The notes under the pieces are model-generated. The model was not told the DNA's origin. It ran no database searches and saw nothing but the letters and a program-made list of their open reading frames with translations. DNA of 64,000 nucleotides, from contig CM038047.1 of the NCBI GenBank assembly GCA_021397845.1, forward strand, positions 125,780,112-125,844,111. Reading direction: 5' to 3'. Position 1 is the first letter of the stretch; every line of letters begins with the position of its first letter. The stretch comes from Areca catechu. Taxonomy: Eukaryota; Streptophyta; Magnoliopsida; Arecales; Arecaceae. The position numbers and the translations under genes were made by a program. This document shows, one piece after another, positions 11,004-19,938 of the stretch.

Positions 11004-11660
11004 GGGTTTGGGTTCTCGGGGGTTTTTTGATAGATAATTAAAGAAGAAATATATAAGGATCATATTCCTCTCCTCCTCTCCAGAATACTCCTTCCCTTTA
11101 TGCTTGTTGGGTATTGTTTCCCTTACAGAGATAAACTCTATCGAAACTCTGACCCTAAACAAGAATAAGAGGAAGGTCTTGAACGGTAAAGGAAAGGAAA
11201 AGGAAGGGTCTGTTCTTCTTCTTTTCTTCCTAGAATTGAGACTTTATTTGTCTTAATTTCTTCTTCCAATTCAATTCAAGAAAAGGAATTCAAGAAAAGA
11301 ATTCAAGAAGAGGAAAGAAGGAAGAAAAGAAATTTTCAAGAAGGAAAATTTTAGCCCAAAAGTCCAAGAATTGAATTCTTGAAAAAGAATTCAAGAAGAG
11401 GAGCCAAGAACAAGAAATTGTTGTCTTCATCTTTTTCTGTGTGGATCACCATTGCAGGGTGAACATTTGTGCACCTGGTAGAGATTTAAAGTTTGGATTT
11501 TAGCAATACAGGTTAGTACTTTAATTTGAGATTAAATCTTATATATACATGTTATATGTTTTAATTCTTTTAAGGAGATCTTAGATTAAGGGTTTGGTGA
11601 AGATTTCATAAAGATAAAAATTTTGAAATCTATATTTCCGCCTTGCCACCGAACCCTACA

Positions 11661-13298
11661 AATAATTGATGCAACATTTATAACAAATATTCAACTACAT
11701 TTTTAATTATGGAAGGAAATATTTATAATTTACCAATATGTATAATCCTTCCTTTACCATTTAGTCCAAAATGTAGCTTGTTCACTCTTTGTATTGTCTT
11801 GTACAGCCACTTTCCAAAAACTTCCTTTCTTCATGTTGGGCTGAAAGACATTCCTGCAAAATAACTAGGTAGACAATTTTGATATCCAAACTTTCTTGGA
11901 TCCTTTAGAGTTTGTAAACATGATTTCTTTTGGAACCCAAATTTTTCTTAATCTATAAGGATATGCATTAAGTCCAAATTTTTCATATTTAAAGCATGCA
12001 ATATAGGAAGAAGTAGCAACAATGAAATTTTATTTTTTAACTCAAGATTTTTGTTTTTCTTTAAAAGCTCATCATTTGATACAAAAATCTTGGATCTTTT
12101 TAGAATTTCTATTTCATGTACTAAAACATTTTTCTCATTTGAAAACTTATTGCATGACTTTTTCAAATCAAGATTTTCTTTTTCTAACATTTCTTTTTCT
12201 TTAGAAAGATTATTCTTATCAATTTCTAAAACATCAATCTTCATATTTAAATTATGATTTTTATTGACAAGATTGGTGTCCTCAAGAGAAAAAGAATGTA
12301 CATGTCTTTTTAATTTCTTGTGATCAATTTTTAATACTTTGTATTCATGCACAAGATCATTAAATGCATTATATAATTCATCAAAGATAAAAACATATTC
12401 ATTTTCAGCACATACCTCTCCCTCATTTGCCATGAAGCAAAGATTGATAACTTCTTGTTCATCATCCAAACTTGAATCTTCGCTTTTGCTCCAAGTTGTC
12501 ATCATTGCCTTGAATTTCTTTTTGTCCTTGAAGGCTACTATCTTCTGCTTCTCTTAATCAGTAACCACTTCTTTGTTTCATAAATTCAACTCATGGGTCA
12601 AAAGTGAACTAATAAGCTCTTCCAAAGGCAGGGTATCAATATCTTTGGCTTCTTGGATCTCCGTTACCTTTGGATCCCATTATATTGACAAAGATCTAAG
12701 AATTTTATTAACCAAATCAACATTAGTATAGACTTTGCCAAGACTTTTTAATTCATTAACAATAGTCATGAATCTAATATACATATAAGATATAGATTTA
12801 TAATGCAGCATTTTAAACATTTCAAAAGAATGAACAAGCATATTAATTTTAGTACTTTTCACATGAAAAGTACCCTCATGAGTAACTTCAAGTGTGTCCC
12901 ATATCTCATTCGTCGATGTGCATGTGGAGATCCTATTGAATTCATTAGAGTCTAATGCACAATAAAGCAAGTTCATTGCTTTAGCATTAATTTTAGATTG
13001 CTTAATGCAATATTCATTCCAATCCTCTTCAAGCTTTGGAATGGAAATGCATCAACCAAAATGAAAAGAATATGAGGACCATTAACTATAACTTTCCAAA
13101 GATAATAACTGATAGATTGAATATAGATGCACATGTGAGTTTTTCAAAAAGTGTAATTAGTGCCATTGAAAAATGGTGTTCTATTTGTTCCATGTCTTAT
13201 AGCAAAACAAGCACCTTCTAGGGCTACCATGATCTTTTAACTCAAAACCGTTGGATTCTTTGCAAATAACCAACTTTAGATATCAACGATTTTGGGTT
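11661..13298 (-). pseudogene. Sirevirus-like gag (element G)
   Basis: Minus-strand remains of a copia gag of the Sirevirus type. Reading from 13298 leftward: an N-terminal region, then the conserved capsid block (NEIWDTLEVTHEGT, KINMLVHSFEMFK, about 12680-12976), an EAKDIDTLPLEELISSLLTHEL block split by small lesions (about 12560-12660), and a long Lys/Leu/Glu-rich stretch with coiled-coil character (11948-12505). Sirevirus gags characteristically have such a long coiled-coil part. Toward 11661 the sequence still fits the gag/protease linker. Copia-1 truncates it at 11660, so the pol of G is not in the window. Stops at several places mark it as dead. Confidence 0.8.
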
Positions 13299-13314
13299 CC
13301 AAGCTCTGATACCA
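13299..13314 (-). other. Primer-binding site of G
   Basis: On the minus strand TGGTATCAGAGCTTGG, the complement of the initiator tRNA-Met 3' end in its first bases. Five bases separate it from the LTR end at 13320. Confidence 0.85.
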
Positions 13315-13319
13315 ATTAT

Positions 13320-13474
13320 TGCCCAGTGATGAAGCAACCCAAGAGGGAGGGTGAATTGGGTTTTATAAAACTATTTGCACTATTTTAGTAGGTATAAAAT
13401 GAACTAAATAAGTATGTGCTAATTGTAATTAAGTACTTGTGTTTTGATAATTATTTGTATGCTTCAAAATAATT
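13320..13474 (-). repeat. 5' LTR of G, part 1 (U5 end)
   Basis: Terminal 155 bp of the minus-strand LTR of G, ending next to the primer site. The last five bases, TAATT (13470-13474), are the left TSD copy of the solo LTR at 13475-15224. The LTR continues at 15225. Its subterminal sequence CCCAAGAGGGAGGGTGAATT is an approximate inverse of the solo LTR's end. Confidence 0.8.
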
Positions 13475-15224
13475 TGTTGATCCTATAAGTGATTTTGATG
13501 ATAACCAAACATTGGAGCATGTACATTTATTACTGACAACTCTTCAAGTGTTTGACAAGATTTTGTAGGATGTATAACATGTTCAAACTTCAACTCCTAC
13601 ATTTCTATTTTCTTTCTTGAGTTGTGTTGTAAGTGTTTTTGTAAAGAAGAACCCTAATCAAAATGCTAAGAAAAATCAAGTAAAAGGGTTACTTCTATAA
13701 GTGTGTGTGCCTTAACTTTGCTTTGAGTTGGTTTATGAGAAATTGTGAAAGAGTTGGTGAGAGTTTTCTTTAAGTTCAACTTGTAAAAATCCTAAAGAGG
13801 ACACTCGAGCCAACCCCAAGACAAGAAGAGCCAACTCTGCTTACTGGCACGCAGCAAGGATTTTGGAACACAGCAATCTGAGCCAACTCGATGGAAAGCA
13901 AGCCGACTCTAATGAATCCAAGTCGACTGGAATCAGTCCGAGCCAACTCCTCCAGAGTCCATTTCATAAAAGTTTTTTGAGAACAGCCAGGTGAGCCGAC
14001 CTGACCTAGAAAGAGCCGACTCTGCCAGACCTAATTTCAAAAGCCTGAGAAAGTGTGCTGACCCGAACTGCATCGAGCCGACTCTTCCAGAGTAAGGTTT
14101 TTTGAACTTGAGAAGAAGAGCTGACCCAAGCTAAAAAGAGTAGACTCCGCGAGTTCAAGAATTTCAAGATTCAAGTTCGAGACGACTCGAGCTGTAAAGA
14201 GCCGACTCGTCTAGAGTGACATTCTGTGCCCTGAGATAAAGAGTTGACTGCATTGAAGAAATGGTGACTCGACCTATCGACTCGAAGGATCCGAGCCAAC
14301 TCGAAGGAATCCGAGCCAACTCGAAAGTCACTTCCAGGTATTTAATGGCTAGTTCTAGAAGTTGTTTTTGAATGCCAAAAAGTGCTCCAACGGTCACAAA
14401 TCATTCCCCAACAGTCTACAATGGCTAGAACTACCTTGGGATTATGGAAGACTTTAAATTTGAAGGATTTAAACTACCTTGAAGCAATTTTTATTAAGAA
14501 GAGAGTTCAAAAAGAAAAAAGAGAGAGCTTCAATGAATATCCAACCAACTACAAGAGATAGAGCACAAGTGCATTCAAGTCTACATTCAAGCTCTCAACA
14601 ACTTTGATCTAAACCTTAAATCAACTTTGGAAGAAGCCACTGAAGTCATTAAAGCTTACTCAAGTGCATTCAAGTGGACTTCAATGAGCTGCACCAGCAA
14701 CTATCCGACAACTTGAGTTTGTCATTTATTGTTAGATTTATTTTCAACTCAATCTTTGAATTATTAGGTTATTGGTGAGCCCGGTTGAAAAACCAAATAG
14801 GTTTTTGGTGAGCCTTATCAAAACCAAGGTTTAGGTTCTTGGTGACCCTGTGAAAATCAAGTTTAGGTTTCTTTGTTGAGCTTGTTAAAACCAAAGGGTG
14901 TTGGGTTTTCTTTGGTGATCCCGTAAAACCAAAGTGTAGAGGTTTTGGATTGTGATCCTATAAAACAATCTTACTATATTCGGGTGTAAATATAGTGAAA
15001 ATCCCAAGTGATATCTTGGGTAATGAACGTAGGAGCTGGGTTGCTTCGAACCACCATAAATTTGGTATGTTTGTGTTGTGCTTTCTCTACCTTATTTAGC
15101 TTCTGCATTCTATAACCTTATCACAGCACCTACCACTTGCAAAGGATTTTGAAATTGCACATTACTTGTTTAAATTTTTAAAATTTCTAATTCACCCCCC
15201 TCTTGGGTAGCCACCTAGGCAACA
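13475..15224 (+). repeat. Sirevirus-like solo LTR, TSD TAATT
   Basis: 1750-bp plus-strand LTR starting TGTTGATCCTATAAG and ending CCTAGGCAACA. It is flanked by perfect TAATT copies (13470-13474 and 15225-15229). No internal sequence accompanies it, so LTR-LTR recombination has removed the body. It contains about 15 degenerate copies of GAGCCGACTC (13805-14330) and short repeats of the form TTGGTGAGCC (14760-14960), which also occur inverted in the surrounding LTR of G. Related by its end sequence to H (46148). Confidence 0.9.
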
Positions 15225-15960
15225 TAATTTATAGTGTAATTAATAAAGTAAGTGCACAAAGAAAACAATCCACAAACATAACAAATTTATAGTGGTTAGG
15301 TGCACTCCAAGGCATCAACATCCACTCCCCAATTTCTCCTTAGGGATTTACTATAATCACTAAGATTACAGCTGATTAGTTTTCTGGGCTCACTAATCAT
15401 ATTTTCACCGGCTCACAAGTCAAACCCCTTGGTTTTCTAGGCTAACCAAAAATCTTGTTGGTTTTGCGGGCTCACCAACAACCTAGTTGGTTTTGCGGGA
15501 TGACCAACAACTTAGTTGGTTTATGGGCTCACCAACAACCTTGTTTGTTTTGATACAAAGGCTAAAATAAAAATCTCAAGTTGGTTTTTCATAAAGGCAC
15601 ACCAATAATCTTGAGTAAATAATATAAAAACAATATGAAAGAGTATAATAAAAGCTTTCAAAAATAAAGCAAATATCTCTTTGATGCTCTTGGATGATGT
15701 TGAAGAAGCTTGTCTTCAATTTCTTGAAGCCTTGAATGATGCTTGAGGATATGAACTTTGGATGCTCTTTTTGAAACTTGGGAGCTTGAAGGCTTAAATC
15801 ACTCAAAATATGAATCTTAGAAGTGTATGAAATTTTTTCCCTAAAGGATTACCTCCCTATTTGATTTGTATTGATTATATAGCTCTCCAAAACTTAAATG
15901 ACTGTTAGAGACCATTGGAGAGGAAAAACTAGCTGTTACAAACATTTTGGAAGAAGTTCT
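15225..15960 (-). repeat. 5' LTR of G, part 2
   Basis: Middle segment of the G LTR between the solo LTR and element A. Starts with the TAATT TSD copy of the solo LTR and ends with the GTTCT TSD copy of A (15956-15960). Holds the 29-bp tandem array listed separately. No coding sequence. Confidence 0.8.
15429..15545. repeat. 29-bp tandem array, 4 copies
   Basis: Units begin TTGG at 15429, 15458, 15487 and 15516, each reading approximately TTGGTTTTGCGGGCTCACCAA plus CAACCTAG. The period is exactly 29 bp. A degenerate relative in opposite orientation lies in the solo LTR (14760-14960). Confidence 0.85.
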
Positions 15961-17595
15961 TGATGCAGAACAAATAAAGGGACGCGATGCGGAAGTAAAT
16001 TAAGATTAACTAATTTTTTTTTGTTGTTTTTATATGTTTGTAGAAGTTGGCTTCAAATCAAAGAAAAGTTAACCTAACATTGAAAGATACTAATATGATA
16101 ATTGAAAGCACAATTTTAAGGAAATTAAATTATCAGAGTAGTTCAGAAGCAACGGATCGCTGGGGGTTGAGAAACTCCCAGACCTAGGGTTTCACTCCGA
16201 GCTTTCAACAAAACAGAAATAAAGAGAAGGGAAGGTTTATCTAACCAGACAATGATCTTCACAGATTTTGGTGGAAGAACTCTCCCGAGCAGATTGTTGG
16301 ATCCTCGGAGTCGGATATCTTCGTAATGGATCCTCCAATACTGGTCCTTTGGCGGGTTGGCTTCTCCTGAACTCAAGATCTGGAAGAGAAGAAAAACAAT
16401 TGATGGAATCAGAGAGTCAAGGAAAAGATTTACCAGGTTGATGAACTTGAAGATCGAAATTGCTGAAAACTGGATTCTCCTGGATGCTGATGTGATTTTC
16501 TTGGAACTTGCTCTGGATCTGAAGTAGCCGGACTGGATCTGGATGAAGGTGGATGGCCTGGACTTGTAGAGAGAGAGAGGCCGTGGGAGATGGATGGATC
16601 TAGGGTTTGGTGGATGGAAAATAATGAAAGGTGGCTAGGGTTTTGGAATTTCAAGTGGCTAACCTAGGGTTTTGGATAAAGATGGAGATCTCTCACCTCC
16701 TCAAGGCTCCAATGGAACCCGGATTACCCCCTCACGGAGCTCAACACTTAGAATAGTGCGGAAGAAGAGAAACCTAGGTTACTCAACACAAGAGAATAGC
16801 AAAATATTTTTTTTTCTTCATTGATTTCTTAAAGTTACAAAGAGGGGTCTATTATATAGACCTAAAATTTTCTCCTAGCTTGTACAAATTCCCATGTGGG
16901 ACTAAACTCTTCCAACCCCTAGATTAGGTAGAAAATCCTCTCCCTTGGCCGACCAAGAGTCCAAAAAAAATTGGGACGGCCATAAAGGAATTGTTTTGGA
17001 ACTTTTATGGCACCTCCTTTGGAGTTGGATTTGGATTTGGAGTCCTCTTCTTCTTATGGTATTTCTTCTTTTCTTCCACTCCAAGTTAAGCTCTTTGATT
17101 TTGATTTGAACTTCAATTAGGAGTAGGTTGGATGTCCTTCTTTGATTTCTTCTCCAAGAGAAGTTTTCTTCCTTCTTTGCTTAGGTAAATTAGGCAGGTG
17201 TGGGCGCCTCCTTTAATTTAGCCTCCAATTTGTTTTTTTCTTCTTTGGATGTGGGGACCATGACACTGGGATGCCTCTATGGCGCCTCCTGGACTCTGGC
17301 GTGTGCTCGGAGTGTGGCTGGGCGTGTGGCTTGGAGTGTGGCCTCCACTTGCTTGAACCTTGAGTTGATTGGAAGAGAAATGTGGCACCATTTTGGACCA
17401 AATTGAAACCACATTGGGACTTGCACCGAGTCAACATGACTCAACAAAATTTAAATGGTGACTCAAGAAATAAATAAAATAAATAAACTGGTTGACCAGG
17501 TCAACCTTTATTACAAACCCTAATTTCTCGGGCAATGTCAATCAGAGATCCAAATGGAGCTCTGAAGTCTTCTTCTGAGTCTGGTGCCCGCACCA
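15961..17595 (-). repeat. A 3' LTR
   Basis: Left LTR, the 3' LTR on the minus strand. Starts (minus) TGGTGCGGGCACCAG at 17595 and ends TTCTGCATCA at 15961. The polyprotein frame runs on into its first about 55 bases. ORFs such as 17200-17406 are LTR translations. Confidence 0.95.
16851..16860 (-). promoter_or_regulatory. TATA-like box, A 3' LTR
   Basis: TCTATATAAT on the minus strand, at the same place in both LTRs. Promoter role is inferred from position. Confidence 0.45.
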
Positions 17596-18256
17596 ATTCT
17601 CCCAGGGTGGGAGGAACTCGACCCTGTCGAGTAAGGCTCAAGTTGGCTCTGGTATCTCTCCAAGAGGTCTGGGTCCAATTCTTGTAATTCTTCTCGGGAG
17701 ATCCAAGAGTCATCAGAATCTGGCCTTCCTTGCCAGCGGACCAGGTACCTTTGGTATCCTCGATTACGAGTAGAGATAACCTGATCATCCAGGATCTTTT
17801 CAATCTGCTCTTTCCTCACAGGCCAGTTTGTTGGTGGACACACAGGGTCGGGATCACTCTCAATGATAGGGTTAGGCTCAAAAGGCTCACTAGGAATCAC
17901 AGCTGGCTCCCTGTACTCTACTAAGTCTGTAATGTTGAAAGTAGAGCTAATGCCTAGTTCTGGAGGCAACTCGAGCACATAGGCATTGGATCCTACTCTC
18001 TTTACCACTCTAAATGGTCCAGCTCTCCTAGCATGTAACTTTCTAACGGTTCCAGGAGGAAACCGTTCAGGCCTTAACCTAATCATCACATAGTCTCCCT
18101 CAACAAAAGATTTGACTCGCCTTTGAGTATCAGCCAACTTCTTATAAGTTTCATTACTTAAATTTATTTTGGCATGAATTTCTTTATGCAAGTCTTTTAC
18201 ATGCTGTGCAAAATTCTCAGCAGATTCGGAGACTCGAGTGTGGACAGGTAAAGGGA
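17538..18256 (-). pseudogene. A integrase C-terminus and chromodomain
   Basis: Continues the integrase after the frameshift near 18320 (open frame 18191-17538, 217 aa). Contains the integrase C-terminal DNA-binding part (GDYVMIRLRPERFPPGTVRK), the ELPPELGISSTFNITDL segment typical of gypsy integrases, and a chromodomain (EKILDDQVISTRNRGYQ, then RWQGRPDSDDSWISREEL, about 17640-17805). The chromodomain is thought to bind histone marks and target insertion to heterochromatin. The ORF crosses the LTR boundary at 17595 and stops at 17538, so the last codons are encoded by U3. F and B show the same layout. The module itself is intact; only its link to upstream integrase is broken. Confidence 0.9.
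17596..17606 (-). other. Polypurine tract of A
   Basis: On the minus strand CCTGGGAGAAT abuts the 3' LTR. It overlaps the polyprotein coding sequence. F (GGAGAAT) and B (GGGAGAAT) keep the same bases. Confidence 0.7.
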
Positions 18257-18945
18257 CTAGGTCAAGAGGTGTGTGAGGTTTGTACCCATGTACAATTTCA
18301 AATGGACTCTTACCCGTGACCTATTGACCGAGTCGTTGTACGCAAATTCTGCCCTTGGTAGGTATAAATCCCAATTTCTGGTATTTTCACCAACAAGACA
18401 TCTCAGCAGATTTCCTAGGCTACGGTTCACTACTTCAGTTTGGCCATCAGTTTGGGGATGATAGGCAGTTGAAAACTTAAGTTTTGTCCCTAACTTATGC
18501 CAAAGGGTCTTCCAAAAGTAACTGGTGAACCGGACATCCCTATCTGAAACGATTGTCTTAGGTAGGCCATGGAGTCTAACTATCTCATTGAAGAAAAGTG
18601 TGGCTACCTTAGACGCATCAAAAGTTTGGGAACAAGGCAAGAAGTGGGCCATTTTAGAGAATCGGTCGACTACGACACAGATAGAATCATGTCTCCTCTG
18701 GGTCTTAGGTAAACCTAACACAAAATCCATACTCACATCTTGCCAAGGACGATCTGGGACAGGGAGTGGGGTATAAAGGCCAGTGTTTTGTTTTCGCTAT
18801 TTGGCAACAGCGCAGGTTCGACATCTAGCTACAATATTAGCTACATCCCTTTTTAAGCTAGGCCAGAAAAAGTGGTCTTCAATAGCTAGAATGGTCTTGT
18901 CTTTTCCAAAATGGCCAGCTAAACCTCCAGCATGGATTTCCCAAA
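18257..18945 (-). pseudogene. A integrase zinc finger and catalytic core
   Basis: Integrase that would join the cDNA to the host. From 18945: the HHCC part (HAGGLAGHFGKDKT, then CRTCAVAK), a TAG stop near 18797, then the core (open 18736-18257). Catalytic residues are visible: Asp in SMDFVLGLPKTQ, Asp in VSDRDVRFTSYFWK, and Glu in GQTEVVNRSLGN. A single missing base near 18320 shifts the frame. The comparison with B, where the equivalent of the 18955 region is intact, shows that the start of this segment is also reached by a one-base deletion. Confidence 0.88.
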
Positions 18946-19938
18946 TCAAAAATTCCTAAGAGAAGTTCTAGGGATGCAAAGCCTATTTTTGAAGAACAAA
19001 AAACCATCTACAAGGGTATAATCCTGGTGATTACTAGATGGTCCTTGAACTAGATCCTGATACACAGTTGTGAAATCCGGACAAGACTCATATTCCTCTT
19101 TGATTTGCTCAAACCCTATGACCTCAGTTCTAACAGAAGTTAATAACAGAGATCGGCGACTAAGGGCATCAGCTACCTTATTCTCAACTCCAGCCTTATG
19201 TTTCAGGACAAAAGTATAGGACTGGATATATTCTACCCACTTAGCATGCCTAGGGTTAAGCTTCTTTTGGGAGTTCAGAAATCTAAGAGCCTCATGGTCC
19301 GAAAATAGTACAAATTCCTGCGGTAGCAAATAATGTCTCCAGTAACGCAAAGCTTGCACCACCGCATAAAATTCCTTATCATAGGTAGAATACCTAAGCT
19401 TAGCATCATTAAGTTTTTCACTAAAGAATGCTATGGGATGATTTTCTTGGCTTAGGACTCCACCTATTCCTACACCTGAAGCATCACAGGCAACCTCAAA
19501 TACTTTAGAAAAATCGGGTAATCTCAGAATGGGTGCCTGGGTCATTTTATCCTTAAGATCTAGGAAGGCTTTATGGGCTGACTTAGTCCAATGAAATTCT
19601 CCCTTCCTAATACAATCAGTGATTGGAGCAGCTAAAGTACTAAACCCCTTGATGAATCGCCTATAGAAGGTAGCCAAGCCATGGAAACTTCTAACTTCAT
19701 GCACATTGGTTGGCTCTGGCCAGTCTACTATGGACTTAATTTTCTCAGGATCGGCCGCCACGCCGTCAGGGGTTACTACAAAACCAAGAAAGATAACTCT
19801 ACTAGTCATGAATTCACACTTCTTAAGATTACCGTAGAGTCTCTCATTCCTCAAAACTTGGCAGACTGCTCTAAGGTGGTCTAGGTGATCTGTTGGGGTC
19901 TTACTATAGATCAGGATGTCATCAAAATAGACCACCAC
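18946..19938 (-). pseudogene. A RT end and RNase H
   Basis: 330-codon open frame beginning inside RT at VVYFDDILIYSKT, which holds the catalytic YFDD pair. Followed by the connection domain and RNase H: EVACDASGVGIGGVLSQ with a catalytic Asp, FFSEKLNDAK, YAVVQALRYWRHYL, and SDHEALRFLNSQ with the final Asp region, ending in KVADALSRR. The upstream frame (19911-22331) overlaps it by 28 bases in another phase because one base is missing near 19945. It ends at 18946 through another one-base deletion near 18955. The start Met at 19938 is an accident of the frame, not a true start. Confidence 0.9.

Larger units (their letters stand above)
3062..11660 (+). mobile_element. Copia-1, Ty1/copia retrotransposon, 5' LTR truncated
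   Basis: Order on the plus strand: partial 5' LTR, tRNA-iMet primer site, long leader with repeats, gag, protease, integrase, RT, RNase H, polypurine tract, complete 3' LTR. That order (integrase before RT) defines Ty1/copia. The 5' LTR lacks about 1.3 kb because chromovirus F sits at 3061. Many stops and frameshifts show the copy is dead. LTR, leader and proteins are related to element E (53369 onward), a second member of the lineage. The right flank (11661 on) is the gag region of G, so Copia-1 inserted into G; AATAA at 11661-11665 would be the right TSD copy. I cannot name the copia lineage with certainty. Confidence 0.9.
9285..11660 (+). repeat. Copia-1 3' LTR (complete, 2376 bp)
   Basis: Starts TGAAAGATTGTGCCC and ends CCGAACCCTACA. 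The start resembles the LTR of E (TGATAGAAAAGTGCCC), and shared blocks recur through U3, such as the AATAAAGGCAT stretch near 9358. It contains no gene. Short ORFs here (10555-10785 and others) are LTR translations. Confidence 0.9.

Noticed and set aside
13320..15224. A single 1.9-kb minus-strand LTR of G
   Set aside because: Perfect TAATT duplications and a TGTT...AACA structure show that 13475-15224 is a separate plus-strand solo LTR inserted in the G LTR.
15429..15545. CRISPR-like array (29-bp repeats)
   Set aside because: Units abut without spacers, and the setting is a plant LTR.
17200..17437. Repeated ORFs 17200-17406 and 17213-17437 (and 24471-24708)
   Set aside because: They recur only because they lie in the two LTRs of A.
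19911..19938. Programmed frameshift in element A between the two RT frames
   Set aside because: The shift falls inside the RT core directly before YFDD, not at a gag-pol boundary, and no slippery site is evident. A one-base deletion is simpler.
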